Source: Pseudomonadota bacterium (GTDB lineage Bacteria; Pseudomonadota; Alphaproteobacteria; UBA8366; JADFVY01). Taken from it: a stretch of DNA of 8,019 bases. The DNA lies in the NCBI GenBank assembly GCA_030671915.1, contig DAOVHN010000094.1:1-8019 (forward strand), written 5' to 3'. Every line of letters starts with the position of its first letter. Position 1 is the first letter of the stretch. The position numbers and the translations under genes are program-made. The notes beneath the pieces are model-generated. The model made no database searches. It was not told the DNA's origin and saw nothing but the letters and a program-made list of their open reading frames with translations. Below are positions 1 to 6,061 of this stretch, in pieces.

Positions 1-464
1 ACCTGCTGGCCCTGAACGCGACCATCGAGGCCGCGCGCGCCGGCGAGGCCGGCAAGGGCTTTGCGGTCGTGGCCTCTGAGGTGAAGACCCTGGCCAACCA
101 GACGTCACAGGCGGCCGATCAGATCGCGATGCGGATCGGCGGAATACAGGATGCGACGCACAAGACCGTGGACGCGATCAATACAATCCGGACGACGGTG
201 GATCAAATCAGCGCCGCCTCCTCGGCGATCGCCTCGGCGGCCGAACAGCAAAATGTGTCGACCCAGGAAATCGCGCGCAACGTTCAGGAGGTCGCAAAGG
301 GAACGGAGGACGTCAAATCCAATATCAGTGGCGTCAATCAAGCCGCCAACGCAACGGGTGGCGCGGCGGCGCAGGTCCTCGGCGCTTCGAACCAGTTGTC
401 GCAGCTTTCGGAAAGTCTTCGAAACGAAGTGCGCCGCTTCCTGGAGGGCGTACGAGTGGCGTGA
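1..464 (+). CDS. Methyl-accepting chemotaxis protein, C-terminal part (5' truncated by window edge)
   Basis: This is the signalling end of a chemoreceptor. The open frame enters at base 3 and ends at the TGA at 462-464, giving 153 visible residues. The first residues ([20 protein letters not shown]) are the hallmark of the highly conserved hairpin tip that contacts CheA and CheW in the cytoplasm. They are followed by [10 protein letters not shown] and then a long Ala/Gln/Ser/Glu-rich heptad coiled coil, the descending arm that carries methylation sites. The protein ends [15 protein letters not shown]. No NWETF-like CheR/CheB-docking pentapeptide is present at the C-terminus. The sensor domain and any transmembrane segments lie outside the window, so the ligand and the full class cannot be stated. 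The family call is secure. Confidence 0.95.
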   Translation, partial: LLALNATIEAARAGEAGKGFAVVASEVKTLANQTSQAADQIAMRIGGIQDATHKTVDAINTIRTTVDQISAASSAIASAAEQQNVSTQEIARNVQEVAKGTEDVKSNISGVNQAANATGGAAAQVLGASNQLSQLSESLRNEVRRFLEGVRVA

Positions 465-569
465 CTGTCCTTTCACCGGATCCTGCCTGCAGGGCGCTCC
501 CGGTTCGCGAGAGGCGCCGACAGGCCAAATCATTTTGAAACAAGACATTTGCTATGATTGGAGAGAAAA

Positions 570-713
570 TTGACCGTACCAGCCATATTGCTGGCGATTG
601 TCGCGACGGGTGTCACTGACTGGCGAATCGCTGCATATCCGTCCGCCCCTGCCTGGAAATCGTTTGTTGGACCTGTTTGCCTGGCGGTGCTTGTCGCCAT
701 CCTGATAGTTTGA
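570..713 (+). CDS. Possible 47-residue small membrane protein
   Basis: This short ORF starts at TTG and ends at the TGA at 711-713. It has a Shine-Dalgarno-like GGAGAG at 560-565, four bases before the start. The predicted peptide begins MTVPAILLAIVATGV (first hydrophobic stretch, residues about 4-15), has a polar, Trp-containing middle (TDWRIAAYPSAPAWK), and ends with a second stretch, VGPVCLAVLVAILIV. That gives two short hydrophobic segments and almost no charge. A strong intrinsic terminator lies 35 bases after the stop, which fits a short transcription unit. An extended -10-like TGCTATGAT (550-558) lies just upstream, but its spacing would make the message almost leaderless. I do not recognise the family. 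TTG start, short length and absence of homology evidence make it tentative. Confidence 0.35.
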   Translation: MTVPAILLAIVATGVTDWRIAAYPSAPAWKSFVGPVCLAVLVAILIV

Positions 714-747
714 TCTGACCTTTTCGGGTCAGCTCCTGCCTTCAATC

Positions 748-784
748 GAAGCGCTGCATTTTTTTGCAGCGCTTCCGTCTTTTA
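748..784 (+). terminator. Rho-independent terminator
   Basis: A perfect 11-bp inverted repeat, GAAGCGCTGCA (748-758) with TGCAGCGCTTC (765-775), encloses a T6 loop and is followed by a T-rich run (CGTCTTTT, 776-783). It is the strongest hairpin in the window. It probably ends transcription coming from the chemoreceptor gene and/or the small ORF at 570-713. Because the loop is all T, the opposite strand has an A-rich loop and no matching U-tail, so it appears to work on the plus strand. Confidence 0.85.
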
Positions 785-962
785 TGGCGGCCTGCCAAGG
801 TGTTTGGGTTGTCAGGCCCAGCCTCCGCGCGCCCATGCCGCGCACTTTTTACAAAAATATGACATAATTTAATTGCAAAAGCCTGCGAATCTTGCAATCG
901 TTGCGATGTGAAAGCAAAGCAAAGCGCTAGTTTAATGAGCGTGCAGGATAAGGAAAGTGGGC
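785..962. other. AT-rich intergenic stretch, no gene found
   Basis: No convincing coding frame lies between the terminator and the ATG at 963. Positions 845-880 are markedly AT-rich (TTTTTACAAAAATATGACATAATTTAA) compared with the GC-rich surroundings, as in promoter or regulatory DNA. TTGCAA occurs twice, at 873-878 and 892-897, 19 bp apart, and the related TTGCGA follows at 901-906. I could not assemble a -35/-10 pair with good spacing here, so no promoter is called. Confidence 0.4.
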
Positions 963-1286
963 ATGAAACATACTGATTTGTTATTTATGATTGGTAATGA
1001 TGCGTATTCGCCAGGGCCAAGTTTTCGCGATCTCTGGTCAACAGACGTGATTCGGGTGAAATCGTTCCAAATTAACTGTACCGGGAATAGTGTAGATTCC
1101 ATTTTGTTTGGCAAATTTGCTCGCTACCGGTCCAATCATCGGGCGAAACCGATCAGAACCGGCGAGCATTGCGCCGCGTCGTTCGACTTCGACAAGAATT
1201 CCACGGATGGCGGCGTCGGCAGTGGCCGGTGCGCCACCTTCCTTCCAGACCCGACTGGATATCCATACTTAAGGCTAACCGCGTAA
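963..1286 (+). CDS. Hypothetical small protein (107 residues), weakly supported
   Basis: The ORF runs from ATG at 963 to TAA at 1284-1286. A GTG at 957 is possible, but AAGGA at 950-954 is better spaced (8 bases) for the ATG. The product starts MKHTDLLFMIGNDAYSPGPS, has no obvious signal peptide, membrane segment or motif, and ends PDPTGYPYLRLTA. I do not recognise a family. Codons in the first half are AT-ended (TTA, TTT, ATT, GGT, AAT, GAT), unlike the neighbouring genes, while the second half is GC-ended. That could reflect foreign origin, a decayed gene, or a chance ORF in non-coding DNA. A good ribosome site is the main argument in favour. The next gene starts 213 bp downstream. Confidence 0.3.
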   Translation: MKHTDLLFMIGNDAYSPGPSFRDLWSTDVIRVKSFQINCTGNSVDSILFGKFARYRSNHRAKPIRTGEHCAASFDFDKNSTDGGVGSGRCATFLPDPTGYPYLRLTA

Positions 1287-1349
1287 ACACAACGCGGCCG
1301 AAAGGCGGAAACGAATCCCGTTATGGCCTAAATGTGGCTGTAAACACAA
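1283..1349 (+). repeat. Pair of 10-bp direct repeats GTAAACACAA
   Basis: GTAAACACAA occurs at 1283-1292 and again at 1340-1349, with starts 57 bp apart. Each copy is followed within about 20 bases by ACGCGG (1292-1297 and 1366-1372). The pair lies in the 150-220 bp upstream of the large fusion gene, where regulator-binding sites would be expected. The first copy overlaps the end of the hypothetical ORF 963-1286. The role is unknown. Two copies of a 10-mer in a short interval are suggestive but not decisive. Confidence 0.35.
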
Positions 1350-1377
1350 TCTTAGAGAGATACATAACGCGGAAATG

Positions 1378-1438
1378 CCCGAATATATAGCATTTATACG
1401 CGTGGGAAGCTGGTTTGATTCCGAGCATTCGGGTTTTT
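1378..1438 (+). terminator. Weak hairpin with T-run ahead of the fusion gene
   Basis: CCGA (1421-1424) pairs with TCGG (1429-1432) across a GCAT loop, followed by GTTTTT (1433-1438). Alternatively CCCGAAT (1378-1384) pairs perfectly with ATTCGGG (1427-1433) across a 42-base loop. Either form is followed by the same T-run. It could end transcription from upstream or act as an attenuator in the leader of the gene starting at 1500. The short stem and the long loop both weaken the case. The remainder of 1287-1499 holds nothing else I can support apart from the repeats and the ribosome binding site GAGGTAGGG (1489-1497). Confidence 0.25.
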
Positions 1439-1499
1439 GAGAAGGCAGGTCCGACATTTCAGGTCAACAGATAGCAATAGAAATAGGCGAGGTAGGGAA

Positions 1500-4400
1500 A
1501 TGAACGAGCGAAGTCAGCCGACAGGGTGGAAAATGCTGCAGCGGCACCCGGGACGGGCATGGATGTCGTCCCGCAGCGGTTTCTTGGCAGGAGTGGCTAC
1601 GGTCGTTTTTCTGCTCCTCCATGCGAGTCCGGCCTTCGCGATCCCGTCCCCCGACCTTGCGGTCAATTTCTTCGCCAGCGCAGCCCAGATGATCGGCCTG
1701 GCCACCATGGTGGTCGGCGGCGCGCTGTTCGGCAATCGCGGCGCCCGCCGTGGCCTCAAGGGCCGAAACGGCCGGGCCGGAATGCCGGTATGGATTTTCG
1801 GCGGCCTTGTTGTGCTCTTTCTGGGCTCCCTTGCCGCTAACATATTCCAGTGGGCCGCCGCTAAGGACGAGCAAAACCGGCGGCTGGAAGCAAATCTTGT
1901 GCGTCCGTCGGTCGAGGCGGGCGAATCCGTCGGCGATGTATCGCTGAAGACCCTGTCATTCAGCAGCCAGATGAGCCACCCGCAAGGAATTACGACCGAT
2001 GAACTTGCGCGGCTCCTGGACAGTGCGGCGGAAACGGGCTCGGGCGGGATCAATTTCATAGATTTGCGCGAACCGGAAGAACGCGAGGGCGGGAAGCTGC
2101 CGACCTTCGATCATGTACGCTACGCGGATTTTCCGTCGGTGCGGAACGAACTCGACCTGGCCGGCAAGACCAATGTTCTGCTGTGCTATTCGGGGAACAG
2201 GAGTTCCGAGACCTGCGACCAGCTCGCGGCAGAAGGCACCCCGTGCAACTTCGTCATCGGCGGATTTGAGAAATGGCTCGCCGAGGGCCGGCAGGTGGCT
2301 GGCAGCCAGGCCGAAGCGGCAGGCGATCTCAGGGCCCTTCCCGCCTATCCCAACGAGGATATCTTGCTCGATACGCCGGACGTAACTGCGCTGGTGCGCG
2401 ACGAAGGGGCGATATTCGTCGACGTCCGCTATCCAGGCGATTTCAGATTGGGGAACCTTCCCGACGCCATCAATCTTCCCATTCGAAAAATGCCGACGGA
2501 AGAAATGAATGCCGCATTCAACAGCCTTCCCGATCGTCCCATTGTCGCCGCCTGCTATGACAAGCGCAGTTGTTTCTACTCGAAAATCCTTGGGCTTCGG
2601 CTGACACGGCTGGGTCTTGATTTCCGCGGTCGGTACACGGCGCCGCACGAGTACTTCGAGCCAAAAACGGCGAAGGCCTATGTTGAGCGATGGGCGGAGG
2701 ACCGGAACAAGGGTCTTCTGGCCATCGCCAGCGAACCGCTGGAACAACTCTTGCGCTGGATCGAGGGCGGGAGCGGGTCGCTGCCAGTCGCGATCCTGCT
2801 CGTCGTGCTTTTGCTGCGAGCGATCATCGCGCCCTTTACCATCAAGGCCGAACGCGACCAGATTATGCAAAAGAGACTGGCCGAGGAGATCGCATGGCTG
2901 AAGAAAAGTCTTACCGAGGACAAGACACGGCTTTCGCGTGCGCTGATGGGCCTCTATCGCAAGAACGGCCTTACGCCTGGCCTGAATATGATCGGAATTT
3001 GCATTCAGATACCCTTGTTCCTGGCCTTTTTCTTCGCCGTTGACGCAGTGGCGCGAACGAGCGGCGCAGCACTGCTGTGGCTGCCGTCATTGGCCATGCC
3101 CGACCCGTTCTATATCCTGCCGGTTCTCATCGGCGGCATCGTCTTCCTGCATCTGTACGGTTCGGCTGCCCGGCATACGCCACTGTTTACGACGCTTAGG
3201 CTGGCCGCGGGCGGATTGCTGATCGCGCTGACCCTGCCGCTCGGATCCGCGGTCAATCTGTATCTGGTGCTGAGCATCTCAATGATGGTGGCCCAGACAC
3301 ACGCTGTCAGGATGTTCGTGGACCGGCGCCAGGATAATGCCGCGGGTCAGGCCCGTGGGGCGGGAAAAGGCCGGAAACCAAAGGGTAACGACCGAATATT
3401 CGCTCTTTCGGAAGCCGGATACATCGCTACGGCCGGGACCAAGGCCGGCCGGCTGGGGCTGATGCTGAATGCCGGCCTGCCCGTACCCGACGGGATGGTT
3501 ATCGCCAGCGATGTTCTGTCTCAGAGCAGCGGTGATGCGGATCTCTCGCCCGAGGACTGGCGCGCGATCGATGCATTATGGCTGCGGCTGGACGCGAAGG
3601 TGGTCGCCGTCCGCAGTTCCGGGTTGAATGAAGACGGCGAGTGCCACAGCTATGCGGGCGTTTTCGAGTCGATTCTCAATGTCCGCCGCGATGCCCTGGC
3701 CGCCGCGATCAGGGCGGTTCGCGATTCCTTCCGTACGGTTTCCGCCGCAGATTATGGCGAAGCCGGCGAGGAGCGCGGCGGCATTCTTATCCAGAAAATG
3801 GTCGACCCTGAGTTTGCCGGTGTCATGTTTACCGAGCATCCCGGAGAGAGCGGTTGCCTGCTGATAGAGATGGTCAGCGGCCTCGGCGCGGCGATCGCGG
3901 ACGGAACGGCGACCCCGGATGCATATCGGGTCGGGCGCTATAGCGGCCGGCTCGTGGGCGAGGACGCGCCGCCGATCGATCTTGCGCCACTCGTGGCGCT
4001 CGGGCGGCAGCTGGAAGCCTTGTTCGATGCGCCGCAGGATGTCGAATGGGCCTATCGCGACGGCCGGTTCCTGATCCTGCAGTCGCGTAACATCACTGCG
4101 TTGTCGCGTACCCAAACCGCGAACATGAAGGAATTCGTGCAAGAGCGGGAACGCCGCCGCCTGCTCGACCTCTGCGCCGACGCAGCGCCCGACGAACCCG
4201 TTTTCGTTCTAAATGAGCTTTCGGAGCTTCTGCCGCGGCCGACGCCGTTCAGCCTGTCGTTCATGGAGGCGCTATGGCAACCAGGTGGCAGCACCGACCT
4301 CGCGTGCCGTGCGCTGCGCATTCGCTACGACGTGGAAGAAAATGGCTCGCCCTTCGTCACGTCGGTATTCGGGGCGCTGTATGTCAACCGCCGCGAAGAG

Positions 4401-5603
4401 AAGCGCAGGTTGAAGCGGGGCATGAGCTTCCTTACGAATCTTCGCCTGACTCGCATGGCCGAGAAACTGGAACGCGATTTCCGCGATGACTTCCTGCCGG
4501 AATTCCATCACGAGATCAGGGTCTATGAAGCAGTTGACGAGTCCCGGCTGAAAACCGACGAGCTGTTCGTCCTGCTGGACCATGTATGCCGCCGGTTCGT
4601 AACGGTGAATTACGTTCAGGCGCATATCGTCAATATCGCGGCCAATTTCTATGTTTCGCTGGCCGAACGGCAACTAACAAAACATGGGCTCTCGCCGGCG
4701 GCATATCTCGGCCAGATGCCGGCGACCGTCGTTACGCAGGCCATGTCGCTGCTCCCCGAAATTCGTTCCGGCACGCAGCATATCGATTCCTTCCTCGACC
4801 TGTTCGGGCATCGGGCGCCAACCGACTACGAGTTCGCGGATCCGCGCTATATGGAAGATCCGGCGCTTGTCGAACAATTGATTGCGAATGCCTCCAACTC
4901 ACCGGCGGCGGCCAAACAGGAACAGGGACTGGGCGCACTCATAGGGAATCAGGCGCTTGGGCTTTGCGTAGAGCGGGCCGGACGGTTCCAGGGACTGAAA
5001 GAAGAGGCAAAGCATCACTGCCTTCGCGAACTTACTGTTATCCGGCGCATCCTCCTGGAACTGGATCGCCGACTCGAGCTCGATGGCGGGATATTCTATG
5101 TCGAATATGGTGAAATTCTACGTCTCGGCGATCCTTCGTTCCTGGAAGAAGCCCATTCGCTGATTGCCCTGCGCCGGGCCGAGGCCGAGATATATGAGGG
5201 CATGCCCACATTGCCGGCCGAGTTGACGCAATATTCGCTGGAGAGCTTCGATCCCAGCGGCGCGGGGACAGCCATGGCAGGACAATTGGGCAGCGTCAGG
5301 GGCGACCTCGTGGCCGGACAGGCGCCAATTCGCGGACGCGCCCGCATTGTCAACACCGGGGATCTTGCGCCGCTGGAAGACGGCGAAATCCTCATAACCA
5401 GGTTCATTCACCCATCCTGGGCCCCCGCGTTCCCGCGACTGACGGGTGTCGTGACCGAGGTTGGCGGCTGGCTCAGTCACGCGGCCATTCTGGCGCGCGA
5501 ATACAATGTTCCGACCATTGTAGGCGCCCGCGGCGTTCTGGATGCAGTCGTCACCGGCGATGATGTTCAACTCAATCCGGATGGCAGCATCGAACGCGTT
5601 TGA
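1500..5603 (+). CDS. Multidomain membrane fusion: tandem rhodanese - YidC/Oxa1-like core - PEP synthase/rifampin phosphotransferase-like enzyme
   Basis: The protein has 1,367 residues. The ATG at 1500 is chosen because GAGGTAGGG (1489-1497) precedes it; the frame stays open back to a TTG at 1437. Domains in order: signal peptide or anchor (about 24-47, ending APAFA-type A45-F46-A47); membrane segments at 61-78 and 96-118 separated by an Arg/Lys-rich loop; rhodanese 1 (164-263, C229 in CYSGNR, the CxxGxR loop); rhodanese 2 (286-400, C352 in CYDKRSC); YidC/Oxa1 five-helix core (425-605, R440 in the position of the groove arginine, cytoplasmic charged hairpin 448-490, IQIPLF, DPFYILP); PEP synthase-type ATP-binding domain (631-870, K648, R705 in AVRSS, GVMFT, D847-x-E849-W, Q861-S-R863); RPH-like middle (871-1255); phosphohistidine domain (1265-1367, H1327 in GGWLSHAAILARE). 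Predicted action is ATP-dependent phosphotransfer at the inner membrane, with substrate unknown. Each domain call is firm; the overall function is not known. Confidence 0.93.
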   Translation: MNERSQPTGWKMLQRHPGRAWMSSRSGFLAGVATVVFLLLHASPAFAIPSPDLAVNFFASAAQMIGLATMVVGGALFGNRGARRGLKGRNGRAGMPVWIFGGLVVLFLGSLAANIFQWAAAKDEQNRRLEANLVRPSVEAGESVGDVSLKTLSFSSQMSHPQGITTDELARLLDSAAETGSGGINFIDLREPEEREGGKLPTFDHVRYADFPSVRNELDLAGKTNVLLCYSGNRSSETCDQLAAEGTPCNFVIGGFEKWLAEGRQVAGSQAEAAGDLRALPAYPNEDILLDTPDVTALVRDEGAIFVDVRYPGDFRLGNLPDAINLPIRKMPTEEMNAAFNSLPDRPIVAACYDKRSCFYSKILGLRLTRLGLDFRGRYTAPHEYFEPKTAKAYVERWAEDRNKGLLAIASEPLEQLLRWIEGGSGSLPVAILLVVLLLRAIIAPFTIKAERDQIMQKRLAEEIAWLKKSLTEDKTRLSRALMGLYRKNGLTPGLNMIGICIQIPLFLAFFFAVDAVARTSGAALLWLPSLAMPDPFYILPVLIGGIVFLHLYGSAARHTPLFTTLRLAAGGLLIALTLPLGSAVNLYLVLSISMMVAQTHAVRMFVDRRQDNAAGQARGAGKGRKPKGNDRIFALSEAGYIATAGTKAGRLGLMLNAGLPVPDGMVIASDVLSQSSGDADLSPEDWRAIDALWLRLDAKVVAVRSSGLNEDGECHSYAGVFESILNVRRDALAAAIRAVRDSFRTVSAADYGEAGEERGGILIQKMVDPEFAGVMFTEHPGESGCLLIEMVSGLGAAIADGTATPDAYRVGRYSGRLVGEDAPPIDLAPLVALGRQLEALFDAPQDVEWAYRDGRFLILQSRNITALSRTQTANMKEFVQERERRRLLDLCADAAPDEPVFVLNELSELLPRPTPFSLSFMEALWQPGGSTDLACRALRIRYDVEENGSPFVTSVFGALYVNRREEKRRLKRGMSFLTNLRLTRMAEKLERDFRDDFLPEFHHEIRVYEAVDESRLKTDELFVLLDHVCRRFVTVNYVQAHIVNIAANFYVSLAERQLTKHGLSPAAYLGQMPATVVTQAMSLLPEIRSGTQHIDSFLDLFGHRAPTDYEFADPRYMEDPALVEQLIANASNSPAAAKQEQGLGALIGNQALGLCVERAGRFQGLKEEAKHHCLRELTVIRRILLELDRRLELDGGIFYVEYGEILRLGDPSFLEEAHSLIALRRAEAEIYEGMPTLPAELTQYSLESFDPSGAGTAMAGQLGSVRGDLVAGQAPIRGRARIVNTGDLAPLEDGEILITRFIHPSWAPAFPRLTGVVTEVGGWLSHAAILAREYNVPTIVGARGVLDAVVTGDDVQLNPDGSIERV
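1989..2699 (+). other. Tandem rhodanese region of the fusion protein
   Basis: Two sulfurtransferase-type domains lie side by side (residues 164-263 and 286-400). The first has INFIDLREPEE (conserved Asp-Leu-Arg) and the active-site loop C229-Y-S-G-N-R, which matches the CxxGxR loop of thiosulfate or persulfide sulfurtransferases, followed by GGFEKWLAEGR. The second has FVDVRYPGDF, AINLPIRKMP and the loop C352-Y-D-K-R-S-C358. That loop keeps the nucleophile but departs from CxxGxR and adds a second cysteine. The charge pattern of the flanking membrane segments places both domains in the periplasm (inference). Confidence 0.85.
2772..3314 (+). other. YidC/Oxa1/Alb3-like insertase core within the fusion protein
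   Basis: Residues 425-605 match the conserved core of membrane insertases. Helix 1 (LPVAILLVVLLLRAIIAPFT) carries R440. A charged amphipathic hairpin (448-490) ends in LMGLYRKNGLTPG, the counterpart of the LYK...NPLGG segment of YidC. Helix 2 contains CIQIPLFLAFFFAV, helix 3 starts DPFYILPVLIGG, and helices 4-5 contain TLPLGSAVNLYLVLSISMM. The basic stretch after helix 5 (RMFVDRRQ...GRKPKGNDR) predicts a cytoplasmic exit. Whether it still inserts proteins or only serves as a membrane platform cannot be told from sequence. Confidence 0.88.
3390..5600 (+). other. RPH-like phosphotransferase half of the fusion protein
   Basis: Residues 631-1367 follow the three-part layout of rifampin phosphotransferase: ATP-binding domain, middle substrate region and C-terminal swivelling His domain. 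Middle-region landmarks are LNELSELLPRPTPFSLSF (904-921), FGHRAPTDYEFADPRYMED (1102-1120) and GGIFYVEYGEIL (1196-1207), which resemble conserved segments of RPH and related PEP synthases. The chain ends just after the His domain (PTIVGARGV... LNPDGSIERV), so the C-terminal PEP/pyruvate barrel of true PEP synthase and pyruvate phosphate dikinase is absent. This favours phosphorylation of another substrate rather than PEP synthesis. Confidence 0.82.
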
Positions 5604-5948
5604 GGCCGGGATCGAATAGCTTTCCGTTGGTGCCTGGCAGCGGCTGGTGGCAGCCTGCCGGCACGCCGGTGGGACAGTCTCACAATCATCTGGCATGGCG
5701 AAAAGGAGACCTGGGCGCCGGGTGACAATATAACCCCGGTATACCCCCCGCCACCCTAAAAAGCTTATACGGACTACCTCAAAACACCCTAGCGGCAACA
5801 TGCAATGTACCTGCAATCTACTCCGCCGCGTGGCCGAAATGCACCTTTTGCGGCCGGCCGCCGGGTTCGACGCCGCAAACCGGGCCCGATACTACCTAAA
5901 ACTAATCATTTTCCGCCCGGCGCGATTTCCGCCACCAACCGCCCGGCG
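5604..5948. other. Intergenic stretch between the fusion gene and the next promoter
   Basis: I see no convincing gene here; an open frame at 5805-5999 lacks a ribosome site and recognisable content. Contents worth recording: a GC-rich stem-loop at 5636-5659 (GGCAG and GCTG pairing with CAGC and CTGCC around a GTGG loop, with a 2-base bulge) that lacks a T-run; a direct repeat TGCAAT at 5801-5806 and 5812-5817, one helical turn apart; and the perfect 12-bp palindrome GCGGCCGGCCGC at 5850-5861. The stem-loop may protect the 3' end or assist factor-dependent termination of the fusion-gene transcript, but that is a guess. Confidence 0.4.
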
Positions 5949-5978
5949 TTGAAAACCCTTTATTTCGTGTTCTCTAAT
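5949..5978 (+). promoter_or_regulatory. Putative sigma70-type promoter of the CNB-aminotransferase gene
   Basis: TTGAAA (5949-5954) and TCTAAT (5973-5978) are separated by 18 bases, and each matches five of six consensus positions. Transcription would begin near 5985, leaving a leader of roughly 75 bases before the ATG at 6062. The leader ends in the strong ribosome binding site GGGAGG (6049-6054), seven bases from the start. The pair supports independent transcription of the downstream gene rather than read-through alone from the fusion gene. Confidence 0.55.
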
Positions 5979-6061
5979 ATGCACAATCGGGGCGACTGAC
6001 CGCCGCCGGCCGGACAAAGTGCAAATAATATCCGGGGTGGTGGGGAGCGGGAGGCAACAAA

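Noticed and set aside
535..558. TTGAAA (535-540) with TATGAT (553-558) as a promoter
   Set aside because: The spacer is only 12 bases, too short for a sigma70 -35/-10 pair.
715..732. Hairpin CTGACC-TTTTCG-GGTCAG just after the small ORF
   Set aside because: The stem is only six base pairs and no T-run follows. The stronger terminator is at 748-784.
1437..1499. Upstream TTG start extending the fusion protein by 21 residues
   Set aside because: The added residues are Arg-rich and unlike a signal-peptide start. The ATG at 1500 has a better ribosome site.
1956..2870. 304-codon open frame on the minus strand
   Set aside because: It lies wholly inside the rhodanese/YidC part of the fusion gene, whose plus-strand translation has clear domains. 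Long antisense frames are expected in GC-rich codon-biased genes.
5118..5816. 232-codon minus-strand frame spanning the end of the fusion gene
   Set aside because: Most of it is opposite the phosphohistidine domain, and the product shows no recognisable family.
5805..5999. 64-codon plus-strand frame in the gap before 6062
   Set aside because: It has no ribosome binding site and low-complexity Arg/Pro content, and it overlaps the predicted promoter.
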